This document shows positions 19,347-29,182 of a DNA stretch of 64,000 nt, one piece after another. The notes beneath the pieces are model-generated. The model was not told the origin of the DNA, made no database searches, and saw only the letters and a program-made list of their open reading frames with translations. Each line of letters starts with the position of its first letter. Within the stretch, counting starts at the first letter, position 1. The position numbers were made by a program, and so were the translations under genes. The DNA is from CAWAMR01 sp963783095 (GTDB lineage Bacteria > Planctomycetota > Planctomycetia > Gemmatales > Gemmataceae): assembly GCA_963783095.1 (NCBI GenBank), contig CAWAMR010000012.1, positions 186,001 to 250,000 on the forward strand, written 5' to 3'.

Positions 19347-22107
19347 CTACTTCTTCAACTTATCGCCGCGCAGTTCCCGGATCAACTCCTTGGGGGGGAC
19401 CACCAGGGCACGCTCTTCCAACAGGTGCGGCAGCACCACTACCTCGGCATAAGTCAAGGCGCTGTCCTCAAATTGCGGCATCATTTTCAGCGTCGCTAAT
19501 CCGCTCAAACCGGACATGACAACCATCGAATATCTTCGATTGAGAGGATTCTCGCCGGCAGCAATGATGACGCTTTCCGGATGAGCATAAGCCTCGCGGC
19601 GAACCTCGAAGGAGCGCGTTCCGAAACTCACCGGTAACTTGTCGCGAAAGCGCGCTACCAGTCGATTGCTATCGGGCCGACCGATGAACAGAAGATGTTT
19701 CCCTTTCAATTCCTCGTCCGTGACGTCGCTATCCTTCTTGATCGGAACCGCGACATTGTGTTCGCGACGGCGAAGTGCCTCCTGAAGCAATTCAGCGGCC
19801 TCGCGGTTCGTGGAGATTTCATCCTCGGTTCCGTAGATAATCAGCGATTTTTCGAGATCTTCCGTGAAAGACAGGATGGTGAACGGTCCACCGTTGCTGC
19901 GCGGCACCAAGCCATACTTGTCGACGATGACGCGAATGGGCCGGCCCTCCGTCTTCACGTCGATCTTGGTCTTTTGCTGCTCCAGCCGGGCGGAGCGCGT
20001 TGCTTCATCTTCCTTGATCTCCACGGTGACGGGAACGAGGACGCCTGGGCCGGTTTTCTCGATCGTGACGCTGGTAGTCCATTTCTTGGCACCACCGGTT
20101 TGCTCGATGGAACCCAGTTCGAGTCGAGGCAGGCCGGTGCGGTTGAGCCAAGGCTCAAAGAAGGCATCCCAGCGTTTGTCGGTTCCCTTTTCCAGATGTG
20201 CCTGGAATTGGGCAACGGTTACTGTTTTGCCGGCGTTGGCTCGGCCAAACTCATCCAGCAACCGATCGAACTGCGTTTCCCCGACCAGTCCTCTCAGAGC
20301 GTGGAGAAGCAACACTCCCTTGCCGGCAGCCACCTTGTACCAGTCATCGTTTCGGAGCGTCGAGCGCGTTTTGGCGAGCGGCATTTCTGCACCCGCCCGG
20401 GAGCCGAGCTCGTAGATCGATCGATAGTAAAAGAGCGACACACCCAGTTGATCGAGATCGGCGGGACTGAACTTGCCGTCCTTCGCGCTGACGAAGCGCC
20501 TTTTCATCGGCGACGAGCCGTTCGTAATTGGCGAAAGCGGTCGTTAGCCAGACGTCGGCATCGGTTTTGGGAACGAGTGTCCCATGCCATGCGGGGACCA
20601 GCACCCGCTCCGGCTCCTTCTTCGGTAACGACGGGAGTTCGGCGTCTTGGGGATCGTGAAGATCGACCACTGGTGTTATCGATCCCCTGCTGGGTTCCGG
20701 AGCGATTGTGTGCAGGACAGTCCACGGGTTGCTGACGGCCGGTTGGATTTCCGGGAATTGCTTGCGCTCGAGTGGCGTGGGCTGCCAGGTTTTCCCGACC
20801 GGGGGGCCAAAGGTTGCCCAGGTCTTTAGCCCTCCGGCGAGGGCTGCAGTAGTGTACTTGGCATCGACTGAATAATGGGCTACCAGTGCCGGCGTGGTCA
20901 GGGCTGCGCGGGCGAAATCGGCATCGATTTTTCCTTTGTGGCGGTCGTAGAGGTCCAACCAAATGGTATCGCGCTTGGAGGGAACGAAGACCGCAGCGGG
21001 TGAGGGCCGTTCAGCAGCGCTGGGCATGGTTTCCAGACGAACTTCGATGTCCTTGGCGTTGTTACAGCTCCAGTAAAACCCCTGGGTGTCGCCGATCCAT
21101 TCGTTTTTGCTGGAGCGATAGAGCTTGCTCTTGCGCGTCCCAAGCGTCAGCAGAGCAATCTCGTTGGTCTTCAAATCGGCGAGAATCCATTCGTTCGTCG
21201 ATAGCCCGTTGTTGTCTTTCTTTAATATCTCCACAGCCTTCTCGATCGAATCGCCGTACTGGATTGCCTCACGAATTCGCGAAGCCAGCGGTGTGCCCTT
21301 CGGATCGAACCCTGTTTGTTCCAGGGTGGTTTCGGACATTAGCAGCCCGGCTTCGTTGATCGAATAATCCATACCGCTATGCATTCCGCCGGGGTAACTC
21401 TGCATCACGAAGCGATGTCCTTTGGCCGGCTTGAGATCGATCCAGACGTTGTAAAAATTGGCCGGATAGAGGTCGAACATCGTGATGTGGCCAAATACCA
21501 GCTTACCATCTTTCGTTGCCGGCCCGGTTGCGGCAAAGGCATTGCAGCGCATCGGCCTGTTCCGCTTTGGCACCGGCAAGCGGGCGACAGGTTCCGGTTT
21601 CGACTTGTCGGGGGTGAGTTTCAGACCTTCCAGTCCCGTTGGACTGGCCTCCAGGGCACCTTCGAGCGAATCGAGTTCGTTGGATGAATTAATGGCAACG
21701 ATATCGATCAGGTCCACGGGCCTGCCTTCGAAGCGGGCACCGGCAGCGCCCGCCCCATCCGCGATTCCCTTCATCTCTTCGAGGTATTCGCGGGCATAGC
21801 GGCGCAGAAACAGCGAATTGGCCGTATTGCGGATATGCTTCCAGGTCTCGGCAGGTGCTTTGGGTCCATAGTAAGCGGATAGACAGCGGATGTGAGCGGC
21901 AATTTCCGGGGCCAGGAGCCGGCCGTGCTGCACGCCGTGCGCGTAGGGATCACCTTCGATATGAAGGACGATCCAGCCCGCCTGGGGATAGCGATAAGCC
22001 GGGCCGAAGCGCTGAACCGATCGTGGATCGGGGCGAAAGTCGTCCGCGCGAAGTGAAAGCGGCATCATGCCTGCCAGAGACAGGGTGATACCGAACAGGT
22101 AGCGCAT
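19347..22107 (-). CDS. Secreted C45-type autoproteolytic hydrolase fused to a peptidase-like C-terminal region (one frameshift)
   Basis: ATG 22107 follows CGGAGAG and opens a signal peptide (MRYLFGITLSLAGMMPLSL). The N-terminal half matches the C45 / isopenicillin-N-acyltransferase-like Ntn-hydrolase family: PYAHGVQHGRLLAPEIAAHI, GGMHSGMDYSINEAGLLMSE and a likely nucleophile Cys near residue 186 in RPMRCNAFAATG. The coding sense shifts near 20505 (VADEK to RRFVSAKDGKFSPADLDQL). It continues with a helical M1-aminopeptidase-like C-terminal segment (LLLHALRGLVGETQFDRLL, WLNRTGLPRLELG) and a final alpha/beta domain. Conceptual length is about 920 residues. The peptidase part seen lacks an obvious HExxH. 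It follows gltX by 16 nt. Function: amidase or peptidase in the periplasm; substrate unknown. Confidence 0.75.
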
Positions 22108-22123
22108 GATTCCGCTCTCCGAG

Positions 22124-23746
22124 TCACAACTTTGAAGCCAGTTCGATGCGGTGCAATACCTCATCCCGGCCGAGAATCGCCAGTGTATCAAACAGCCCAA
22201 TCCCAACTTCGGTTCCGGTCGTCGCCACGCGAACCGGATGGACCATCTCGCTGACCTTGATCGCCTTCTCGGTGCAAAAGTCATGCAGAAGCTTATCCAG
22301 GGTCAGCGCATCGAACGGCTCAGCCGTCTTGAGCAGCGCTGCGAAAGCATTGAGGAGATCGAGCGCGCCGGGCTTTTTGAGCCGTTTCTCGACACCCTTG
22401 GGATCGTAGAGCGGATCGGGTCGGAAGAACGGACCCCCGTATTGCAGAATATCCGAAAACAATTTTACTCGATCGCCTGCTGCCGTGATAACCTTCTCCA
22501 GTTTCGTCCGCGTCGTTTCATCCACCGGTTCCGAGATCAATTTGGCTCGCGCCAGAAACGGAATGCAGCCTGCCACCTTGTCGGGGATGGGCAGAAGTTT
22601 CATATACTCGCCGGCGAGCCAGTACAGCTTATTCGGATCGAAACTGGCGGGCGCATCGGTAATGCGTCCGATGCCGGTCTCGAAATCGAAGTTGGCGATC
22701 ATCATGTCGAGAGGGATATATTCCGTTTTGTCATCCAACGACCAGCCTAACCGGCCCAGGTAGTTCACAATGCCTGCGGGAAGATAACCCATCTCGCGAT
22801 AGAACGCGACTGTCGCGGGATTGAGATCGTCGCGCTCGTCAATCTCCTTTTCGGTGTAGCCGATCAGATGGAGCTTTTCACGGATGTCGCCCGTGACGAA
22901 CTTTTTCATGTCGCGCTTGCTGAGTTTCTTCTTGGAGTTTGGCTCATTCACCAGAGGAATGTGGCCGAACCGAGGCAACTCCAGGCCGAGCACCTCAAAC
23001 ATCAACACCTGCGTGTAGGTGTTGGCAAGATGTTCTCGCGCCCGAATGACGTGGGTGATCTTGAGGTTGATGTCGTCCACTACCGAAGCGAAGTTATACA
23101 GCGGTGCCCCGTTGGCACGCACAATCACCGGATCGCCCATCAAATCGGTTTCTTGCTCGCACTTTCCACAGATCATGTCGTCAACGATGACGGGTCGTGC
23201 CTCGGGTATTTTGAAGCGTAGCGTCGTCGGCTTCTCTCGATATCGCCGGACATTCTCAGCGGCTGGTGTATTCCGATGCGGTCCGCGATGGATATATTTC
23301 CGATTGCCCGAATTGATTGCTCCACGCTCTTTTTTTATCTCTTCCTCGGTTGCCTTTGGGCTTCGACGCAGGAAGTCTCGAATCCCTTGATCGAGTCGAT
23401 CCGCATCCAATTCCTCCTTGGTCATGTAATCGGGATAGGCATGGCCGGTCTCCAGCAGCTTCAGCGCGGCGTCGATGTAACTCTGTTGTCGCTGCGACTG
23501 GAAATAAGGACCATAAGGACCGCCAACTTCCGGCCCCTCATCCCACTGAATCCCCAGCCAGCGAAAACCATCGAGGATCGGCTGCAAGGCCTCAGCCCGG
23601 TTGCGTTCGGTATCGGTATCGTCGATGCGAAGGATAAACTGACCCCCCATTCGTCTGGCCAGCAGCCAGTTGAAAAGAGCGGTGCGCACGCCACCAATAT
23701 GCAAATACCCCGTTGGGCTGGGGGCAAAACGAGTCCGAATGGTCAT
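22124..23746 (-). CDS. gltX: Glutamate--tRNA ligase
   Basis: Class I aminoacyl-tRNA synthetase that charges tRNA-Glu (in many bacteria also tRNA-Gln for later amidation). The HIGH motif is in RFAPSPTGYLHIGGVRTALF (residues 7-26). The KMSKS motif is KKLSKRD near residue 272. A CxxC-bearing insert (DMICGKCEQETDLMGDP) lies between them, and the anticodon-binding helical domain is C-terminal. ATG 23746 is preferred over GTG 23761 because MTIRTRFAPSPTG is the usual start and GTGAGA precedes it. About 540 residues, slightly longer than typical. Upstream partner of the C45 hydrolase, probably co-transcribed. Confidence 0.95.
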   Translation of the reverse strand: MTIRTRFAPSPTGYLHIGGVRTALFNWLLARRMGGQFILRIDDTDTERNRAEALQPILDGFRWLGIQWDEGPEVGGPYGPYFQSQRQQSYIDAALKLLETGHAYPDYMTKEELDADRLDQGIRDFLRRSPKATEEEIKKERGAINSGNRKYIHRGPHRNTPAAENVRRYREKPTTLRFKIPEARPVIVDDMICGKCEQETDLMGDPVIVRANGAPLYNFASVVDDINLKITHVIRAREHLANTYTQVLMFEVLGLELPRFGHIPLVNEPNSKKKLSKRDMKKFVTGDIREKLHLIGYTEKEIDERDDLNPATVAFYREMGYLPAGIVNYLGRLGWSLDDKTEYIPLDMMIANFDFETGIGRITDAPASFDPNKLYWLAGEYMKLLPIPDKVAGCIPFLARAKLISEPVDETTRTKLEKVITAAGDRVKLFSDILQYGGPFFRPDPLYDPKGVEKRLKKPGALDLLNAFAALLKTAEPFDALTLDKLLHDFCTEKAIKVSEMVHPVRVATTGTEVGIGLFDTLAILGRDEVLHRIELASKL

Positions 23747-24261
23747 GGTTCTCACTTTCACTCGATTTCAGCGGTCGGAAGACTGGCATGAGGAGCAGGA
23801 CAGTTTCGTTGGGCTTGAAGTTCGGCATCACCTGAACGAGGTTAAGATAGCAAAATGAGATGTGTGGTGTACCCCGCGTTCTGCGTGAACGCGGCTACGG
23901 CGCAGGAAGTCGCTTTTCTGTCGCCGCGTTCGCGGAGAACGCGGGGAACGTCGCGTAGGCCCCTCAAAAGGTGGGTCATCGCGAGGGGCTGCTCATGAAT
24001 TGGCGCATGCGCCCGCATTGTTTATGAAGGCCGTCAAGCATTTCTCAAAATAGGCAAGCCCGATAAGAAATTCCGGTTCTGGAACACCCGGCATAACAGA
24101 GATTTTCGGGAAAGATGGTGATGCCGGTAGGCCGGAATTGACGATTATTCGGGCAACAAGGAATTCTCGTGGAATACCGTCTCGGGGAGTTCGTCTCAAT
24201 CCAATGATTGCATCATGGGATCGTCGAGCAGGCTGAGATCGGATCGTGAGGAGATGGAGCA
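23747..24261. other. 515-nt divergent intergenic region
   Basis: It lies between gltX (minus) and the BBP7 gene (plus). Apart from the inverted repeat at 23872-23946 nothing supported is seen. The minus-strand ORF at 23993-24376 overlaps the BBP7 signal region and has no coding character. Confidence 0.5.
23872..23946. repeat. GC-rich inverted repeat upstream of gltX
   Basis: CCCCGCGTTCTGCGTGAACG at 23872-23891 is matched in reverse complement by 23927-23946 (CGTTCGCGGAGAACGCGGGG), and complementarity extends to CGCGG/CCGCG. The loop is about 30 nt. Unlike the other repeats of the window it sits in a divergent gap, on the 5' side of both genes. Possible transcribed leader hairpin or mobile palindrome. 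Confidence 0.65.
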
Positions 24262-25815
24262 ATGCTCTGGCGGAAACTACTCGCGGTCGTTGGGGGCTTT
24301 CTGACCATCGCGGCATCGATTTCAGCTCAAGATGGTTGGCACGCGGCCGGGACATCCTCCGATGGCTGGAAAGCAAGCGCTGCCACCATCAGCATCCCGA
24401 CTGCGCCGACGGTCAGCACCTTCCGAAACGTGAAACAGGCCGCTTCGATCCTGCCCCCGACAAACGCTCCGGTTCGTTTTGCGGACTACGACGAGAGAAT
24501 GCAAATACCGCAAATGTTGCCGCCCTCCAACACAGGCCCGCTTTACGAGACGATACCCCCCCCCAAAGCAACGCTGGTGCCGCCGGGACAGCCCAAGGCG
24601 GTGATCGTATACCCGGCACCGACGGGCATGAACCGTTACCCCGGCGTCCCGGATGGAACTGCCGATTTGCCGCCGGGCTTCGACCCCTTGCTGACCTTCT
24701 TGCGCCCGCGCGGACAGGTCTGGATTACTCCCGAATATATTCTGTGGGGAACTTCGGGAATGAAGATCCCCGCCATCGCCACCTCCAGCGCGGTTGGAAC
24801 CAGTCAAGCCCAGACAGGTGTGCTGGGTCTGCCCTCTACCCATCTGCTCTTCGGCGATCAAAGCATCCTCAACAACTGGCGCTTGGGAATTCGAGTCAAT
24901 ACCGGATTCTGGCTGAATGACGAGCAGACGTTCGGAACGGATATGACCTTCTTTTATCTCGGCACCAAGCAGAGGGATTACAGCGCGTCGTCGGCAGGCG
25001 ACCCGCTGTTGGCTCGGCCGTTCTACGATGCATCCACGGGCATGCAATCCTCCCAGCTGGTGACTTATGCGTCTCGCAACGCGGACGGCACGCTCTCGCC
25101 GGTCTTGGTCGGGACGATCGGATTCAGGGCCACGACGAATTTCTGGGGAGCGGACTTCAACTTCCGACGCAACTTGTGGGACAACGACGCATTGCGGGTG
25201 GACGGCTTGGTTGGTTTCCGGTTCTTGCAGTTGCGAGACATGCTGGACGTGGGCAGCACGGTGACGGCAAACGATCCCACCGCAGCGAACGGTGTCGCCT
25301 TCGGCACAACGTTCACCAGCCTCGATCAATTCTACACGCGCAGCGACTTTTACGGCGGTCAGGTCGGTTTGAAGGGCGAATATAACATGGGTCGATGGTC
25401 GATCGGCATGTTGAGCAAGATTGCTCTGGGTAATACCTATGAGGCCGTTTCGATCAGTGGATTCTCCAATTCCAACGTCCCGGGCAGTCCAACCCAGCAT
25501 TCGAACGGTGGGTTATTCGCCCAGTCGACAAACATCGGCAACTACTCGGCAAATTCGTTTTCCGTTGTGCCCGAATTCAACTTCAATCTGAGCTACCAAT
25601 TGACGGATCAAATCCGACTCTTTGCGGGGTATTCCGTCCTGTATTGGAGTAGTGTGGTGCGAGCTGGAAACCAGATTGACTTTACCGTGAACAGCACCCA
25701 GATCCCCACCGGTGGAACCAACAGCCTGTCAGGGGCATCTCGACCAGCCTTCATCATGCACGAATCCGGATTCTGGGCAAACGGAATCAACATCGGAGCG
25801 GAATTCCGCTGGTAG
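24262..25815 (+). CDS. BBP7-family outer-membrane beta-barrel protein
   Basis: 517 residues. Ribosome site GGAGATGGAG precedes ATG 24262. The signal peptide (MLWRKLLAVVGGFLTIAASI) ends near residue 22. A Pro-rich linker fills residues 60-145. A barrel follows, beginning VWITPEYILWG and ending in a terminal aromatic, GINIGAEFRW, as in outer-membrane barrels. Alternating strands such as WRLGIRVNTGFWLND, FWGADFNFRRNLW and FNFNLSYQLTDQIRLFAGYS support a porin-like fold. BBP7 proteins are numerous and typical of planctomycetes. Transport substrate unknown. A hairpin repeat follows directly. Confidence 0.9.
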   Translation: MLWRKLLAVVGGFLTIAASISAQDGWHAAGTSSDGWKASAATISIPTAPTVSTFRNVKQAASILPPTNAPVRFADYDERMQIPQMLPPSNTGPLYETIPPPKATLVPPGQPKAVIVYPAPTGMNRYPGVPDGTADLPPGFDPLLTFLRPRGQVWITPEYILWGTSGMKIPAIATSSAVGTSQAQTGVLGLPSTHLLFGDQSILNNWRLGIRVNTGFWLNDEQTFGTDMTFFYLGTKQRDYSASSAGDPLLARPFYDASTGMQSSQLVTYASRNADGTLSPVLVGTIGFRATTNFWGADFNFRRNLWDNDALRVDGLVGFRFLQLRDMLDVGSTVTANDPTAANGVAFGTTFTSLDQFYTRSDFYGGQVGLKGEYNMGRWSIGMLSKIALGNTYEAVSISGFSNSNVPGSPTQHSNGGLFAQSTNIGNYSANSFSVVPEFNFNLSYQLTDQIRLFAGYSVLYWSSVVRAGNQIDFTVNSTQIPTGGTNSLSGASRPAFIMHESGFWANGINIGAEFRW

Positions 25816-25836
25816 AAACCAGGGTGCGCCAGCCAA

Positions 25837-25992
25837 CCCAGGGTGCGCCGAGTACGGCGACCCTGGGCTTTGCTGTGGTACCCCTTCAGGGTACGCAGAC
25901 CGGTGACGCTTCGCGTCGATTGTATTTTGTCTTTGCACTCTGAAGGAGTGCCACAACACAGCCCAGGGTCGCCGTACTCGGCGCACCCTGGG
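25837..25992. repeat. AGGGTCGCC palindromic element, copy 1
   Basis: A 156-bp element bounded by CCCAGGGTGCGCCGAGTACG and its reverse complement. Each arm is itself self-complementary (CAGGGT..GCCGAGTACGGC..ACCCTG), so the element can fold as a cruciform of several stems. Partial extra words flank it (25819-25833 and 25999-26010). It starts about 20 nt after the BBP7 stop. A second copy lies at 36212-36366. Confidence 0.8.
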
Positions 25993-26099
25993 AAACTCAG
26001 ACGCACCCTGCGTCGGCTCGCACCCGCAGAAATTTTCCTTCGCACCTCTTCGTAAAACGGCGTAAACTACCAACCTGCTCTCACAACAGGAGTTTCAAC

Positions 26100-28465
26100 A
26101 TGTGCGCCATGCTACTCGCCAGCGTCTTGCTGGTTCCCCACTTCGCTGTTGCCGCCGATCCGGAAGTGATCGCCAATGTCGAAGGCCAACCCCTCGCTGC
26201 CAATGTCGAACGGCTCGGCAAAGCGCTCGAATTCCTCGGCGCACCGCTCTTGGAGGATGTCTCCAAGCCTCTCGCCCAAGCGTTGAAGGAAAAAGATGTC
26301 AAGAAGATCCAACAACTGCTCGATCCGCATGTCCTGGCAGTGGTCGCGCTGAATCCCGAATCGCGGGTCAAGGTGCAACGCGGTCCAGCGACGCCGACCC
26401 TTCAGCAAGCCGGCTATACGCCGTTCATCATCAAGGTCGTCAACGACAGCACCGTCAAGAAACCGCTGCGGATCGCCAGCCCGCAGGCCGGACTTGTCTA
26501 CAGCGGAACCGACGTCAAGAAAGACTTCCGGGACCGCTTCTTGCACGTGGAGATGTTCACCGCTCCGCCGATGACGGCCAACCTCAGCGGCCTGAAAGTC
26601 GAATATGCCATCGCCCTGATCTACAGCCGCGAGGCGGGCAAGCGCGAGGCGACCATCGCCTTCGACGTCGGCCAGGGGACCCAGGACCTCGGCTTCCGCG
26701 GCGAAGTACCGGTCCTGTTCGACATCAAGCCGGGCATCCCCGTGAAGCTCAGCGTCCAGGACTTCGACGGCAAGCCGACCGTCGGGCCGCTTCACTTTCA
26801 AGGACGAAGCCGGCCACGTCTATCCGCCGCAAGGCGAAGCGGCTGGCCCCCGATTTCTTCTTCCAGCAGCAGGTCTACCGCGCACGACGGCGGCATGGTG
26901 CTGCTGCCGCCGGGCGAATTGACCATGACCTATGGCCGCGGCCCGGAATACAAGCTGCATCGCGCAGCAGGTCCGGATTCCCGACCAAGGGCGAAGCAGG
27001 ATCGCCGTCAAGCTCGAGCGCTGGATCAACCCGATGGACTACGGCTTCTACAGCGGCGACCACCACATCCACGCCGCCGGCTGTGCCCACTACACCAATC
27101 CCGACCGAAGGCGTCTTCGCCGAGGACATGTTCCTGCACGTCAAGGGCGAGGGCCTCAACGTCGGCTGCAACCTGACCTGGGGGCCGTGTTACGACTATC
27201 CAGCGGCAATTCTTCGAAGCCGACGCCCAACAAGACTCAGCGAGCCGTTCACGCGTGCTGAAGTACGACGTCGAGGTCAGCGGCTTCGGCTCGCAGGCCC
27301 TGGGCCACGTCTGCCTGCTGAACCTGCGCGATCAGACCTATCCCGGCTCCGAAGGCACCAAGACGAAGGGCTGGCCGACCTGGACCACGCCGCTGATGCG
27401 CTGGGCCAAGGATCAGGGGGCCTCACCGGCTACGCCCATTCCGCCAACGGCCTGCGGCATCGAACCCGAGGCCGGCCGCCAAGCGGCTCATCGACGCAGC
27501 TGGACACCAACAAGGACGGCAAACTCTCGCGCCGAAGAAGCGAAAGGCGCGTTGCTTGCCGGATGCCGTTCGACGAGCATCGACACCAACAAGGATGGCT
27601 TCCTCACCGAGCGGAATTGACTCGGCCGCATCAGAACGGTGCCGCAACGCAGCTGCCGAACCACGCCATCCCGGAGATGAACGGCATCGGCGCCCAGGAG
27701 ATCTGCGTGACCACGGCCAGGGGCTGTGCGATTTCATCAGCGCCATGGACACGCAGCGCGTGCCCGAGTGGAATTGCTGGTATCACATCATGAACTGCGG
27801 CTTTCCGCTCAAGGCCAGCGGCGAGACCGATTTCCCCTGCATCACCGGCAGCCGGGTCGGCCAGGGCCGGGTCTACGTGCAGCTCGGCAAGGTCGACAAG
27901 ATCGACTTCGCCGACGTGGTGCAAGGGCATCGCCGAGGGGCAGAGTCTACGTCTCCGACGGCTATGCCCACGCCCTGGAGTTCACCGTCAACGGCAAGGC
28001 CTGGGCGACGAAGTGAAGCTCGACAAGCCGGGCAAGGTGACGGTGAAGGCGAAGGTGGCATTCGCCTCCGAGCTTGCCGCTGGGCACGGCCAGTCGGCGG
28101 CAGGATGCCGACGGGCAAGACCCGCAAGGTGGAGTTGATCGTCAACGGGCAAGTGGCGGCGACGAAGGAAGTGCCGGCCGACGACAGGAGCACGACATCG
28201 AGTTCTTGGTCCCGATCGCCAAGAGCAGTTGGGTGGCCTTGCGGCAGTTTCCGCAGATGCACACCAATCCGGTCAACGTGATCGTCGGCGGCAAGCCGAT
28301 CCGGGCCTCGAAAGACGATGCGCGCATGGTGCATCGGAGTGATCGAGCAACTTCTGGCGCGTACGCGGAGCAGGAGTCGCCGCGAATGAGCGAGAGGAAG
28401 CGAAGAAGACATTCGATAAGGCGCTGGCGATATATCGAAAGCTGGTGGAAGAATCGGAGGACTGA
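26100..28465 (+). pseudogene. CehA/McbA-type metallohydrolase with EF-hands, secreted (at least eight frameshifts)
   Basis: ATG 26100 follows CAGGAG and opens a signal peptide (MCAMLLASVLLVPHFAVAAD). Read across frames, the product is coherent. An N-terminal beta-sandwich part is intact to about nt 26790. YGFYSGDHHIHAAGCAHYTN is a PHP-like metal-site start. GEGLNVGCNLTWGPCYDY and WAKDQGGLTGYAHSANGL follow, then two EF-hand loops (DTNKDGKLS, DTNKDGFLT), WNCWYHIMNCGFPLKASGET, and the typical end RWCIGVIEQL...KKTFDKALAIYRKLVEES with TGA at 28463-28465. The shifts cluster in the GC-rich middle (about 26.8-28.3 kb); both ends read cleanly. Role: probable exported phosphoesterase or hydrolase. Pseudogene and consensus-error readings are both open. 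Confidence 0.75.
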
Positions 28466-28476
28466 AAGCCAACCCG

Positions 28477-28611
28477 GATAATCGTGGCATAAGCGTCTCG
28501 CGCGTCTCGCTTGTGCATTTCCCGAAAGTCGTGGCATAAGCGTCTCGCTTGTGCATTTCTCGGTGAGGCAGCCCACAAGCGAGACGCGCGAGACGCTTAT
28601 GCCACATTATC
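28477..28611. repeat. GCGTCTCGC inverted-repeat element
   Basis: The arms 28477-28515 and 28574-28611 are near-perfect reverse complements (38-39 nt, core GGCATAAGCGTCTCGCGCGT). A third, direct partial copy lies at 28529-28558, so alternative pairings are possible. It starts 12 nt after the metallohydrolase stop and ends about 90 nt before the next ATG. Candidate terminator or miniature mobile element. Confidence 0.8.
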
Positions 28612-28701
28612 CACGTTTTCGGATCCCAGAGGCAATCGTTCCCCTTCCCGATCTCGTCTGATAACACAGAGTCGAATGCTTTGTTCTTGGAGGACAATAC
28701 C

Positions 28702-29169
28702 ATGCGGGTTCATATAGCAGCGATCTTTGTCTTTTGGATGGTCGCGCCGGTCGGGTTTTTCACCGGGTCGGCAACGGGCCAAGAAAGGTCGGAAAAACCG
28801 GAAATCAAAGGCCTAAAATTGAGCACATGGCGAATTACCCGTATTGAGGTGCCAACCAAGGAATACAAAGCGAAAAACCCCGAATATCTTGGGAGCATCT
28901 TTGTCGAGAAATCCAACGCTGAACTCGGTGAGACCGGAACTCGAATGTGGCTACGAATCACGACCGCAACAAAGTTCAGCGTCAACGCGAAGATAGAGGG
29001 CGCGACGATCGAGGATCTTGCGGAGGGAATGACCGTAAGTTTTCAGTTTTCGGGAAGTACCAATTCGTTACCGCCCAAAGCCTTTGCAACGGAACTCGGT
29101 GCGGTGGGAGCAATGGATAAAAGTATCGCAGCCAAAAAGCTGCTCGATCTATTGAAGAAACGTCCCTGA
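28702..29169 (+). CDS. Small secreted protein of unknown function
   Basis: 155 residues. GGAGG at 28689-28693 fixes ATG 28702 (MRVHIAAIFVFWMVAPVGFF). The signal peptide ends near residue 27 (ATGQE). The mature part is mixed beta/alpha (WRITRIEVPTKEYKAKNPEY, GTRMWLRITTATKFSV, IEDLAEGMTVSFQFSGS) and ends in a Lys-rich helix (AAKKLLDLLKKRP). It may be a small OB- or beta-sandwich-like periplasmic protein. No family recognised. Convergent with the PPC-type gene, 13 nt between the stops. Confidence 0.7.
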   Translation: MRVHIAAIFVFWMVAPVGFFTGSATGQERSEKPEIKGLKLSTWRITRIEVPTKEYKAKNPEYLGSIFVEKSNAELGETGTRMWLRITTATKFSVNAKIEGATIEDLAEGMTVSFQFSGSTNSLPPKAFATELGAVGAMDKSIAAKKLLDLLKKRP

Positions 29170-29182
29170 TCCGCCTCTTGTC

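Noticed and set aside
23993..24376. 127-codon minus-strand ORF overlapping the BBP7 start
   Set aside because: No homologous pattern; it conflicts with a well-supported signal peptide and ribosome site on the plus strand.
25608..26073. Overlapping small ORFs created by the AGGGTCGCC element
   Set aside because: They arise from the palindrome itself in several frames (RRVRRPWA-type strings) and are repeated at 36.2 kb; not genes.
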